A stretch of DNA of 64,000 bases from Rhopalosiphum padi (taxonomy: Eukaryota > Arthropoda > Insecta > Hemiptera > Aphididae), in assembly GCF_020882245.1 (NCBI RefSeq), contig NC_083600.1, positions 8,866,001 through 8,930,000 of the forward strand, read 5' to 3'. The first letter of the stretch is position 1, and every line of letters starts with the position of its first letter. The notes under the pieces were generated by a model. The model saw nothing but the letters and a program-made list of their open reading frames with translations, ran no database searches and was not told where the DNA came from. This document shows, piece by piece, positions 51,001 to 62,759 of the stretch. A program made the position numbers and the translations under genes.

Positions 51001-53764
51001 TGTGTGCAATTGAAACTTGATCAACGTGCCATAGGTTCACCACATAGGTATTTATTTAATTTAATGGTCACATTGTAGGATTATTTCATTATCCACAATT
51101 TTATACAAATTACCTAAATACACCAATGCAAGAATTTATAATTAGTATATTATTATTATTATATTAGTATTTATTAATACAACAAATATTTTGAGTTTTT
51201 CTTTATAATCATTTCTTAATTTTTATTAAATCATCCTGTTATTTACTATCTTTAAAAGTATAATTTATTAATTAAACTCTTTTTAAAAATGAAAAGGTTC
51301 TAAATGTATATTATAACATAAAAAACTGTCATCTCTAATCTACATATACTATATTGTAATTTTATTGTGTGATATTGAATCACTATTAATTGTATACTAT
51401 TGTGTACTATTAATTCTTTTAAGTTCCTAGCCCATAAATAAAATACCTCGCCCACACTAATATTTATACTAGTTTGTAGAGTCAATAAGTATCAACACTA
51501 AATAACCTTAACATTAATAAAGCTAATGAGTTCAATATTATACTAAAATTGCAGATGGTATGGTTATTTTGTGTTTAAGATTTATTGCAACTGGCAAAAT
51601 ATTTATAATTATATAATGTGGCTAATCCTTGGTTTGAAAATTATTATAGTGACAATGTGATATATAAGTGTTTGAATATTTAAAATAAACAAGTTTATGT
51701 TTTTATAGTTGGGTTTTAAGAATATTAGCTGATAATGTTGTCTCTTTATTTAAAGTGTCATACAAATATAAATATTCTTATGTTGATGTATACATTTAAA
51801 ATATAATGTGTTTATAAGTAGTTAACCAATTTCATTAGTTTTAAATAGTAAATTTTTTATCTGGCTTATTTGAAATAGTAGATTAAAATAATAATTTATG
51901 TAGGCATTTCAAAATAGTGCCTAAAATTAAAATGAAGTACATTACAAACACACAACATAATATAATTTTTTTTTTTAATAGTCCATTTTACTGTGATTTT
52001 TAACATTGGAGAAAATTATCCTTTTATTAAATTTAAAGGTAAGAATGATATCAATCTCCCACCCTATGTTGATTTTTGAGAAAAGATTTATATTCATTCA
52101 AATTTTAAATAAACCACTAAGTAGAATTGATTATTTTGAATTTAGGATTTGCCGATTTGATATGTTAAGAGTGCTGCATGATCTTGTCTTGTCTTCGTAT
52201 TACAAATATACATTAAGTAAAACCGATGTTGTGTTGATAGCTTTAATCATAAAGTGAATTGACCTATAATCAAACATTAAACTTAGAATATTATCTCTTG
52301 TTAGGTTTTTTACGATATTTTAATTTTTAAGCGAGTTATAATAATTTTCATATTTTTGCATTTTATGTAATTATACACCATAAAAAAATTTAAATGTATA
52401 AAATTGACAAGAGAAAACAAATAATATTTTTACCTTTACGTTTGATAATAAATAATTTAATCTATTATTGAAACTAATTAGTATTATAATATCGGTCAGT
52501 TCATATATTTGCTGTGTTGTACATAAGATGAACACAACACATGCTGGTGTAACATCTTCTAAGACTTGTAACATTTATTTTAAAATTAAAATAATCAACA
52601 GTTACAGTAATTAGTAATTTCATACAAGTTCATTTAAAAATGTATGCCAAAAACTCATTTAAAGAACAATATTTCTTTACGTATTTTTTTTTCTGTAGGA
52701 GAGGTTTTAGTCATAATCCTCTATAATTATTAATTATAAAATTTATTAAAAATTAATTAGTAATTACCATGATTACAACAAAAATGATTCTCATTAAAGT
52801 TCTTACACGAAATGTTGATAAATATGTATTTATAGGATATTTATATAAATATTGTAAGTTAAGTTAAACATCGACAAAATCAATTTCTTTCCTGTTTTAA
52901 TCAGATTTTAATCTTTAGTGGGTGTGGTTAAATATTGTATTTTGTTGTAAGTTAGAAAATACATTTTTAAGTGAATAATTTTACGTTTATTTCACCCATT
53001 GCCGTGAATCAAAAAATCCATTTCAAATATATCATTATTTTTTCAACACACATTATAATTTTAATTATTATATATAAATAAAATATAATAATTTAACTAT
53101 ACATAATGATAAATACAAAAAAATCTCATATCATAAGACAGTTATAAATATATTTTTTATAATCCGAGTTTAATGCTTAAAAAAAATGTCTAGTGCTTGA
53201 TGACATTTTAAAGCTACAATTTTTAACATTGCAAGTACAATGTTTTTTGGTTGCAATTTGAATCTACTTGGCATTTTGGGGAGTTGATAGTAATCACAGT
53301 TCTATTTAAAATAATTTGGAAAAATAGCGGAAAATTAAAATATTTCTGTAATATTAGTTTTTGGTATAATGGATTTTGTGTTTTTGTTAATTTCTAAAAT
53401 AAAAATGTCATCATAATATTAGACTTCACTTGAGATGAAACATTTTTGAAATATTTGTGATTATTTAAAAATTTTTACTTTATTTGTTTTTATTATTCAT
53501 GTTAATTTAAGTAAGTTTTTTAAAGACAAAAGCTTGAAAATGTAAAACAAGGTTTATCATAAGTTGCTCTTACAGCAAAAACTGTCGAAATCACATAGTA
53601 GCGTTCCAAGCGTTTTATCAAAATTGAACTGTAAAAATCATTTTTCATCAAACGATTATAGTATTTATTTTCGTACCTAGTAATTGAAACTTTTTGTTTA
53701 GACGTATAATATTTAGACTGGTTTTAAATTATTTATATTATTATGTTGGTATTAATTTTTATAA
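48055..53764. other. Gene-poor AT-rich interval
   Basis: I see no coding exon. The region contains a hAT-like repeat at 50764-51043 and, near 52255-52340, a segment similar to the foldback element at 26570-26640. An unseen first exon of the JNK gene could lie somewhere in this interval or the next, but none could be placed. Confidence 0.4.
50764..51043. repeat. hAT-like MITE, right end worn
   Basis: The left end CAGGGGTGGCAAACC is a familiar hAT terminus. The right end AGGTTCACCAC is its partial inverted partner but lacks the final five or so bases. No 8-bp duplication could be confirmed. It has no coding capacity. Confidence 0.45.
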
Positions 53765-53812
53765 GTTAATAACACGATTTAAGATAATATTATCTTAAAT
53801 CGTGGTTAATAA
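53765..53812. repeat. Near-perfect palindrome of about 46 bp
   Basis: The core 53773-53804 is a perfect inverted repeat centred at 53788/53789 (arm ACGATTTAAGATAAT), and the arms extend outward with a one-base bulge (TTAATAACACG against CGTGGTTAATAA). A half-copy of the arm, ATCTTAAATCGTG, recurs near 55540. It may be a mobile-element end pair or an extruding hairpin. Confidence 0.8.
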
Positions 53813-56800
53813 TAATTTTATAATATTATATAAGTTATATAATACATTAATTACCAAATTTATTGACGATACTAAGAACTTTGCTTAGTAAATACTTTTC
53901 ATTAATTCACAAGTAGTATTTATAAACAGTACTAAGTTTTTTCTTATCCAAGATATTTCTAAGAATATTTTAAGTAAAAATATAAGCAAAGTGTCAAGAA
54001 GATAATATTTTTTTATTGTTATCAGCATGTTTATTATTAGTTATTACAATATTATCAGATACTACTGTTACCGGTATATTAGTGTAATATTTATTCATAG
54101 TATTATTAATTACTTTTACAGTTTTGTAAACAATTAAAAACTTAAGTTATATTATTATACGTTCCTAATTTTATTTATTTGCATGCATACTTTTTGTAGA
54201 GAAGTTCACGACTTGCACACATGCCACATGTATTTTTTTTATGATTATTATATTAATTGTTAACTTATAAATTTTCCGAAACGATTGGTTAGTTTCTAGT
54301 CCAAATAATATATACTACCTATACTCAAGAAAATTTTAGGTTATTCGCCCAAATAAATGACGTTCCATAACACAATAATGATTTCACTACAGTCCTATTT
54401 TAATATATAATTTATATAACTATGCATTTTTTCATTTTTTGGAGAAATAATTAACATTTTTTTAAAAAGTAACTTAATCTTGAATTTAATTAGTTGACAA
54501 TTATTAAATAGGTAAGATTTAATTTTTGTTAATCTGGCAAATTTCTTTTTTGATACATAGAAAATCTCCCACCCACTTCGGGTTATTTTTCATTAAATTA
54601 AATGAGTTTTTTCGTTTTTAATATATTCTCGCTTAGAATCTTTTTTTTTTTTTTATTAATCGTATATAGTGTTTTATTTTGTATTATTAAAAATGATTTA
54701 GAAAAATATAAATATTTAGCATTGGGAAGAAGAGGGCTTATACTGTATTTCAAAGTCTGAACTTATTCATTATATATATTAATAATCTATTAATATTATT
54801 AGGTACCTCAATAATTATTACTGTTCTTATTTTTACATTGTTGTGAGATGTAACATTATACATTATATAATAATTCCGTGTAAAAAATGTTTTTCTTATT
54901 TTCAACACTACTTAATAAATACGATAGTGCAAAAATAAATCATTTTTAATTATTAGTAATTGTCATTAAGTCGTCGAACACGGAATAATTCTGAACAAAT
55001 TCGAATTAAATTTCTATATGTATCAACTTTCCACATCCTGCATGGCTAATGACTTATTGATCATTACATTTATTGTATTATATGTTCATTACTATCCCAT
55101 AATCATATCAACCACTGTATCAATTTCTTGATGTTAATAAAGTAATGAAAATGTAATAAGGCTTTTAAAGTCTGGAAATTGATGGGAGGAGCCATATTCT
55201 GACTTTGTATTGATCCTTTCTGTTGTGTGTATACAAATGCGTACAGTAGTCACACCCTAACCATACTCCTACGCAATATTTTTTTGCTGCTATATATATA
55301 TATATATATATATATTGTACTATATTATATACATAATATATAATATTATAGCGTATTTAGCTGGATTGGAATTATGTTTAGTGAATGTTTTTTGAAAATT
55401 ATTTATATATCAGTATAAGCGAATTGAATAATAAATAACTTCTTAAATATAATTAACAAAGGTAACATTTGTCAATATAGCAAAGATATATTTTAAGATA
55501 TATAGTACTTTGTGCCTAATCACAATTAAAAATATATCTTAAATCGTGTACCTAATATATGGGTATCCTAATATACCTGCCTTGATCTATAAGACCCGTT
55601 TCTATTTTATATTTTTTAGTTATAAAATTTAAATGTTCTTTCTATTTGTTTTTTACCAATAAATGTTTTTAAAAGCAGAATGTTTCTAAAGTTTTACGTG
55701 CTAATCTTAATTTATTTTTTAACGGAACTTGAAAAATGTTATTTTTTTTTCAATTTTCTTTGTTGTTGATCAGTATAGCAAATACCAGAAAAGTTAGTAA
55801 AATGTAATCAATAGATAATTGGTTTATAAAATAATTATTTTAAAACTACATTTTCACTGATTATTTGTTCTAGTTAAAATTCTATTTATACGTAAAAATA
55901 TTCAATAAAATACATTTATTTATTACGTATTTTCCGTCTTTTAAATAGTTTCAATTTGTCTATAATTTAAACTCTATTTAAAGACCTTTTATCTTATTTT
56001 TGTAAAATAGTAAAACATGTATTATAAAAAAATTCGAGCCCCCTATATCACAACAATGTAGAGATGCTTAAAGTCTTACAACACATTAAAATATCGCTAA
56101 TGTTTGCTCATGCTAGGTAGGTAATATTTAGGCGGGTAAACATTTTAAGAAGTATAAGTAAAAATCCATATGACGAGACTGAGTAATACAATTAATAATA
56201 ATACTGATTATATAATATACATATAGGTACTGAATACTGATTCATTTTTTTTCTTATAAATTTGGATAGTGGATAGTTAAATATTATTTTGGGAGTTAAA
56301 ATATTTATATACGTTTAGTACTAATTTCGTTTTTTTACGAGAAACCCTATTGAAATAATAGTTATTTTAATTTTAATTTATTTAAAAAACTAGTGTCTTA
56401 TCAGTTATCACTTAATTTAAGTAGGACAAAAATGAAATAATTGACAAATTTTAAATAAACAATAATAATTAATTAGTTAAGTTATCATTAATGAAGTTTA
56501 TAAATACATTTTGTTTCATTAGTTTCAATTGTTGATGTTTTTTTACCAAGTTTACCTAATAAGATCCAATATTATATCTAATTTATATTTTTATAAATCC
56601 ATTTTTAAAGACTATTAATTTTATTATATTATACTTTTTAATAACTGAAAAATGAATTTTTTTAAATGTTGAATTTGGTACATCAAAATTTTCATATAAA
56701 AATTGTTCACTGAATAATTAACATTAGAAAAAAGGGGTTCTTATTTTAAAAATAAAAGTATATATCGTTACAGAATACTTCTTTAATTAAAACATTAAAT

Positions 56801-57110
56801 TTAATCTTAATTATTTAAAAATATGGTCTTTCAGTATATTTAAAAATTCTAAAAAAACAGAATTTGAATAAATTCATTATTAAAGTAAAAATAGGGGTGA
56901 GCATGAATGAATCATCTTGTTATTGAAAATAAAATTTCAGGCTTTTTTGTTTTAGTTTCAGATTTTAAACTTATTTAAATAAGTGAACGAATTTCAGCTA
57001 CATCAACTAAAAACTAAAAATTGAATTACATATACTGTGTGAATTATATTACTGATCATTTTGGCTTCTAAGAACAAAACTTCGGTCGTATGCCTCATAT
57101 TAACCCTAGG
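53813..57110. other. Non-coding upstream region of JNK
   Basis: AT-rich, with a (TA)n tract at 55291-55315 and part of the GATTCTGAACGG-type repeat near 54520-54645. No exon could be placed. Confidence 0.4.
55291..55315. repeat. (TA)n microsatellite
   Basis: About twelve TA units in the region upstream of JNK; simple sequence only. Confidence 0.8.
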
Positions 57111-60100
57111 ATGACATCTAGAGTGTCCTCCTCCATTTTCTTTACAGTGGAGGTGGGCGATACTAAGTTCACTATTTTGAAACGATATCAAAATTTAAAA
57201 CCAATTGGATCTGGAGCACAAGGCATAGTTTGGTAAGCATATTTTAGTATAAAATAATTAAATAGATATGGCATGTTTATTCTTATATTGTGTAGTAAAT
57301 ATGATTTATTATTAATTATTATTTATTAGTTTTTATTTATTTGTTTATAGTTGTAAGTTTTGGAAACCTCTTTATCAAAACTAATGTAGTATGTTTAGAG
57401 TTTAGGCATATATTTTTCTCGTACAGTTCATAAAATATAATAAATAATATATCAATAACTTCTGTTTAAGTATTTTTATTGAGTTATTCAAGGGTGTACC
57501 TAAGGTGGGAGTTTCGGGTCTGGACCCAACCTCTCATTGATTGACGGAATTTAAAATTCTTAAGATGTAAATCACTGATTGTATGTATCTTTTATATGTT
57601 AAAAAAATTTGGACCTCCCATGAAAAATTCCTGGATACGCCCCTGGAGCTAATTAAATAGTATTTTGGGATAGAATTTCTATGTGAATAAAATAAATATT
57701 ACATTTTATATACACCATAACACCTAAACGCTTTTATAAACAATGGGCTTAGAAATTTATAACTACAATTAATTGAATTTATATACTCTTTAATCAAAAA
57801 TTAAATTAAATAACTTTAAATTTTAAAATATAAAATACATAAATTATTACTGATTATTAATAATAACTTCATGCGATCAATACTCAATTTAATATAAGTC
57901 GTTATAATATTTTATTAAAGTTTGAAACTTTATTTATATTTTTATTAATCTGTGAAACTACATGTATTTTGCGCTGTATGATAAGTTAGATAATGTAGTT
58001 AGTGTATATTAAAAATTATTATTTTTAAAGCTTGAATAGCATGAATTTATTGTTATAAATTTTATGTTAAATGCATTTATTTTTCTGTAGTTGCACTATT
58101 TTTTTTTTTTTTTGTGTTTGGTAAAGTTGAATTTGAGCTTGTCCACAAAATGCTCGGAACACAATCAAGGTTTGTTCAAAGACCTCAAAATAAACCAGAC
58201 ACTATGACTGAATTAGCTGATATGTTCTACACTTTAGTATTTGGTGATACTGAATTTTCAGTTCCCAGACGATATGTTGATCTTGTACCCAAAGGTTTAG
58301 GTGCTCAGGGCATGGTGGTGTAAGTACCAAGACAATTTTACTAGTACTAGATTTAACTAATTTTTAATTTCCTATAGTGCTGCTATGGACACCATTACTC
58401 AACAAAGCGTTGCAATAAAAAAACTATCCAGACCCTTTCAAAACGTAACACATGCAAAAAGAGCATATAGAGAGTTCAAACTTATGAAATTAGTAAATCA
58501 TAAAAATGTATGTATTAAAAATTAAATAATAAAAGAATAATTGAAGGGTTCAGTATAAGAACTTTATCTCCATATTTTTAAATTGTTCAAGAAGTATAAA
58601 ATTAAAATAATACTTGATTTTATTGCACCACACTCTATATACCAGATATATTTATCTTCTATTATCTATTTGTATGATATTAGATTATTTATACTCCAGC
58701 CATTGAGAGAGCACTTCTAGACGGCGACCAAAATTTGTCCGTTCTCGTGCATCCACACGTGATTACATAGTAGATTGGGAGATATTAGGTACGAAACCAT
58801 GAAGCTCAATCATTTGGATGCGCGAAGGAGTAGCGCTCTCTTAGTGGTCGAAGGATAGTGGACTTTGTTGGTTATTGCACCAAAATTATTCTTTATCAAA
58901 AAATATAATAACATGCAATCTAAAAAAAAAAAGTGGTGATACTTGGATTTTCTACTGGACCTTTTAATTAAGTATAGGAATAAATGATTTATAAGTATAA
59001 AATATTTTTAATTACTAGATTATTGGTTTACTAAATGCCTTCACACCACAAAGAACATTAGATGATTTTCAAGATGTGTACTTGGTAATGGAACTAATGG
59101 ATGCTAATCTATGCCAGGTGATCCAAATGGATCTTGATCATGAACGAATGTCATATCTTTTATATCAAATGTTATGTGGTATTAAACATTTACATTCAGC
59201 AGGAATTATTCATAGAGTTAGTATTATAAATATTCAATATAATTTTTGATTAATGGCCTTAATTTTAATAACATGTATCTTGTACCTATCTTAGGACCTT
59301 AAACCTAGTAATATTGTTGTAAAATCTGACTGCACATTAAAGATTTTGGATTTTGGATTAGCTCGAACAGCTGGAACTACATTTATGATGACGCCATATG
59401 TTGTTACTAGATACTACCGTGCTCCAGAAGTAATATTGTATTATTATTATAAATTATAAAATAATTAATACTAATAGAATTGTATTCATTATATCTATTT
59501 TAGGTAATTTTAGGTATGGGTTATAAAGAAAATGTTGATATTTGGTCAGTAGGTTGTATTATGGGCGAAATGATAAGAGGTGGCGTTTTATTTCCTGGAA
59601 CTGATCATATAGATCAATGGAATAAAATTATAGGTAGATTAAAATATTTTCACCAGCATAATTTAAAGTAGTATTTAGACTAAATCATTACTAATTATAG
59701 AACAATTGGGCACACCATCGCAAGAATTTATGAGAAGATTACAACCAACTGTTAGAAATTATGTTGAAAATAGACCTCGTTATCCAGGTTATTCATTTGA
59801 TCGATTATTCCCTGATGTACTATTTCCATCAGATTCGTCTGAACATAATAAACTAAAAGGTAATATTATTAATTTTATTATAAACATATAATAAAATGTG
59901 TATAAATCTACAAAATATAATTTTTCTTTAAATATTTAAAGGATTAACATAGATTTACAGCTAATTTATTTTATACTTCATAAATTCTAAATAAAATTTA
60001 ACTGATATAATATATTTGTATAATATAGCAAGCCAAGCTCGTGACCTTTTGTCTCGAATGCTAGTTATTGATCCAGAGAAGCGTATATCTGTGGACGATG

Positions 60101-60300
60101 CATTGCTACATCCATATATAAATGTTTGGTATGATGAAAGTGAAGTAAATGCACCAGCACCAGGACCATGGGACCATTCAGTAGATGAACGTGAACATAC
60201 AGTTGATCAATGGAAAGAACTCATCTATCAAGAAGTTATGGAGTATGACCCAACAACTGCAGCAGCAGCTTCTGCTAATGAACCACAACCAATCCGATAG
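57111..60300 (+). CDS. bsk: JNK stress-activated MAP kinase (basket)
   Basis: Ser/Thr kinase at the end of the JNK cascade, phosphorylating Jun-type factors. Isoform A exons: 57111-57232 (or a splice acceptor at 57148), 58378-58507, 59019-59216, 59295-59429, 59504-59633, 59701-59859 and 60029-60300, giving 381 aa, close to the fly protein (372, from memory). Motifs: glycine loop GSGAQGIV, VAIKKLSRPF with the ATP-anchoring Lys, catalytic HRDLKPSN split by the donor HR|GTTAGT, DFG in ILDFGLA, activation motif TPY in TTFMMTPYVVTRYYRAPE, and the JNK C-terminal lobe ending INVWYDESEVNAPAPGPWDH. Only one copy of the substrate-lobe exon that is duplicated in vertebrates (after APE) is present. Instead the glycine-loop exon has a duplicate at 58238-58319. 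Translation may start at ATG 57111 or from an unseen upstream exon, as a strong acceptor (CCATTTTCTTTACAG) lies within this frame. Confidence 0.95.
57489..57645. repeat. hAT-like MITE in the first JNK intron
   Basis: The left end CAAGGGTGTACCTAAGG is matched by the reverse complement of the right end, starting CAGGGGCGTATCCAGG. The flanking octamers GAGTTATT and GAGCTAAT agree at six of eight positions, consistent with an aged hAT insertion. The interior has a C-rich box near 57525. It separates alternative exon A from alternative exon B. Confidence 0.6.
58150..58319 (+). CDS. bsk: JNK alternative exon B (second glycine loop)
   Basis: An open frame with candidate ATGs at 58150 and 58195 ends MFYTLVFGDTEFSVPRRYVD then LVPKGLGAQGMVV, and a GTAAGT donor follows 58319. 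It aligns without gaps over 31 residues to exon A (16 identities by hand count) and ends in the same phase 2, so it can replace exon A before the shared exon at 58378. The glycine loop GLGAQGMV keeps all three glycines and the Val. A second acceptor-like TTCTACACTTTAG at 58237 matches the acceptor inside exon A in position and phase, which is the pattern of mutually exclusive exons (85 against 82 bases). It could instead be an alternative first exon. The frame is open back to 58114 with no clear start there. Confidence 0.8.
58700..58847. repeat. GC-richer MITE in a JNK intron
   Basis: The left end CCATTGAGAGAGCACT and the reverse complement of the right end, CCACTAAGAGAGCGCT, form an imperfect inverted repeat about 148 bases apart, in the intron 58508-59018. 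It is more GC-rich than the gene around it. No target duplication is clear. Confidence 0.55.
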
Positions 60301-62304
60301 ACTCCACTGGCACAGTTTACCTCCGTCCAATATCTGACATCTGTGTCATAAGTATAGTATTAATAAAGTTGTAGGTATAGTCTTCCATAACTTGAAAGTA
60401 ACTTACATTTTTAATTCCTTTTGAAATGGACGAAATTTCTACAAAAATGAAATCATTATGTAACTATAGCTGTACTTTATAAGTAAATTTTGGAAAAACT
60501 ATCCACGTATTGGAATTTTTTTACAGAAATTTTCTTATGAGAAAAATAATCAAGATAAAACAAATTAGATATTAACGGTTGTGAGAATTTTTTTTTTCTG
60601 TCTAATTAGAATGTTTAAATAAAATTAAGCTCGCTGTAAATTTATATAAATATATATATAAGGGCATCCCTATTAATCTGTAAATTAAGGTTTATACATA
60701 AGTAAATTATAAAATAATTATATATAGTATAAATAATGTAAAACCTTGACTATTCTCACCCTTGCAGACCAATTTGTGTCAGAATGTAACATGTATATGT
60801 AGTTATATTTGTGTATGAAATATGTTTCAGTTTTTTTTTCTCCTAAACTTATGATTGGTAAAAACATTGATCTCAATATAAACTTATTACCCATTGTTTT
60901 ACTAAATCAATTTTAAGTACTACGATTGTATGTTTTAGTAGAAGCAGATAATGATTTATTTGTTATATTCATTGCATATATCTTTAGTCAATTGTTTATT
61001 CACCATCTTTTAAAATTAGTTGAATTTGAATTTTTGTCATACTAAATTTTACACGCACAGTTTAAAACTGCATTTTTAGGTCTGTAAGGGTAGATTTAAA
61101 CTGTTGAGATGTTGAGCCTTTTTCTAGAACTAGGCTTATTAAATACTGTAAAACTATAAATACCTTTGTATTGTATTGCTCATACAATCATGAGCTATGA
61201 TATTTGTATGAATATCAAAAATAAAATAATAATTAATATTATTTATAATGAAAAAAAAAATAAATAAAAAAAAAATAGATTATGTAATTGTTATTCATTT
61301 GATCAGTAAAATAATAATTAGAGGTAAGTGCATTTTAGTTGTTCAATATTTATTTATTGAAAACCAGTTTTGACCTATAGAGGAGTAGTATGGTTTCAGT
61401 CAAAACAATAAACAATAAACATGTATTATTCGTCCTGTAAGATTCAAAACAACTTAACAATCTTAGTTGGTTAGATTTTATTCTATTAAGTTTTTAAATT
61501 GTTAATAGCTCATACCAATTTGGGGTTTATATTTAAAAAAAGGTAGACAAGTGGGTTCTACTCTGGTGTATATTAAGTGTTGAGTGATCTCAATGGTCAT
61601 TGTGTCATCAACATAAAAGTTTGATGGTTTGAAGTTCCCACAAACATAAGCGGCACTTGGTAGAAACTCATGTGGGTATAAACGTTTATGGTGATTCACA
61701 AACCTGTGGAGAGGGTGTGTTTCACTACACCCCCTAATATTTAACTGCTGCTATTACAAAAGTAATAGAAAAAATCTTAATGTAAAACTGTATTCTATAT
61801 TTAAATAAAATTAGTATAATATTTTTGACTGTTGTCTGTGGGTGCAAAATGATACATTTACCCCCCTAAAAAAAGATAACACCACTGCCCTCGAATAATG
61901 TGTATAAAAATTCTTTAGATTTGATGGTTTCAATATGAAGTACTCATGAAAAATCTTGTTCTAAATTTTCAAACCTTTGGTATAAAAACAAAATAGTTTA
62001 TATATTTTTAAGATTTTGATGAATTTTATCAAATTTCTAAATTGAACTCTTATAAAAAAATATTGTGAGAGTAGATTTATTGAAATAATCTAAAAGTATT
62101 TAAAAATATTAAGATATGCATATGTTATTATACTTTATAATAAAATAACCTACCTTATAAATAGTGAAGATTTTTTAGTATATTGCATAATAATATGAAC
62201 AAATTAAATATGATTAAACTATTTTTATTTTTCAATATTACTCATTAGTAAATAGTGATCTTAAAATAACTAAGTAAATATTACTAAGTAATCTTGCCAA
62301 TACA
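60301..62304. other. JNK 3' UTR and convergent spacer
   Basis: The first several hundred bases are probably the JNK 3' UTR; AATAAA-type signals occur near 61218 and A-rich runs near 61251-61275. From about 61690 to 62050 there is repeat-like sequence, including the interior phrase TTTTGATGAATTTTATCAAA seen also near 44430. No gene was found. Confidence 0.45.
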
Positions 62305-62478
62305 TCATGTTTTCAATTCTTTGGCAGCTTTTAACTTTTCCATTTCTTTTTCGACATAATCTTCTAAATCATCTAATGGCTTGTATTGGTTGTGAACAAG
62401 TTGTGATCCAAACATCATAGAGGTTATGGCCATTAGTGAAAATTTCACATAAGTTACAATTGATATATTTCCAGACAT
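62305..62478 (-). CDS. sloth2: sloth2 / Brawnin (C12orf73, UQCC6) homologue
   Basis: A 57-aa inner-mitochondrial-membrane microprotein needed for assembly of respiratory complex III in flies and vertebrates. The frame is MSGNISIVTYVKFSLMAITS and continues through MMFGSQLVHNQYKPLDDLED to an acidic and lysine-rich tail. One hydrophobic helix covers residues 8-25, followed by the GxxxVHxxYxP pattern that I remember from Brawnin. It has no introns of its own and starts inside the stop codon of the upstream ORF (sequence TAATG), so it is the second cistron of one mRNA. The second start must be reached by leaky scanning or reinitiation. The assignment rests on the short motif plus its position behind the SMIM4 homologue, as for the fly sloth1/sloth2 gene. 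Confidence 0.82.
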   Translation of the reverse strand: MSGNISIVTYVKFSLMAITSMMFGSQLVHNQYKPLDDLEDYVEKEMEKLKAAKELKT

Positions 62479-62759
62479 TAGCGTTCTTCGTTTAATCTGC
62501 TTTCAGCTATTTCTTTGGCTTGTTTACGTTTATATACTTCATAAAAATTTACACCAAATGGACGCCAAGTTATCATCAAATATTCTAGACCAGCACCAGC
62601 GACCACAAATATCGGAATAACTCTAAAAAATTGAAATATTCTAATTTAATAAATACTTTTTTTTCATTAATGTGAAAAATATAATGTATACCTGTAATAT
62701 CCAAATCGTTTGCCAGGTAAATTAAATATAAATCTACGAATCGAATTTATGATGCTCAT
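62478..62759 (-). CDS. sloth1: sloth1 / SMIM4 (UQCC5) homologue
   Basis: A 70-aa mitochondrial inner-membrane microprotein, a complex III assembly factor. Two exons: 62692-62759 and 62478-62622, joined in phase 2. The protein opens MSIINSIRRFIFNLPGKRFG, then YYRVIPIFVVAGAGLEYLMI as the membrane segment, then the conserved NFYEVYKRKQAKE tail. Length, PGKxRFGxYR motif and FYxVYxRK motif all match human SMIM4 (70 aa). It is the first cistron of a bicistronic transcript; its TAA shares its final A with the ATG of the next ORF. The gene is divergent from IF1. Confidence 0.9.

Noticed and set aside
57003..57191. 62-codon minus-strand frame over JNK exon A
   Set aside because: Antisense shadow of the kinase exon.
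61502..61699. 65-codon minus-strand frame in the JNK to sloth spacer
   Set aside because: Lies in repeat-like DNA, no homologue recognised, no partner exon.
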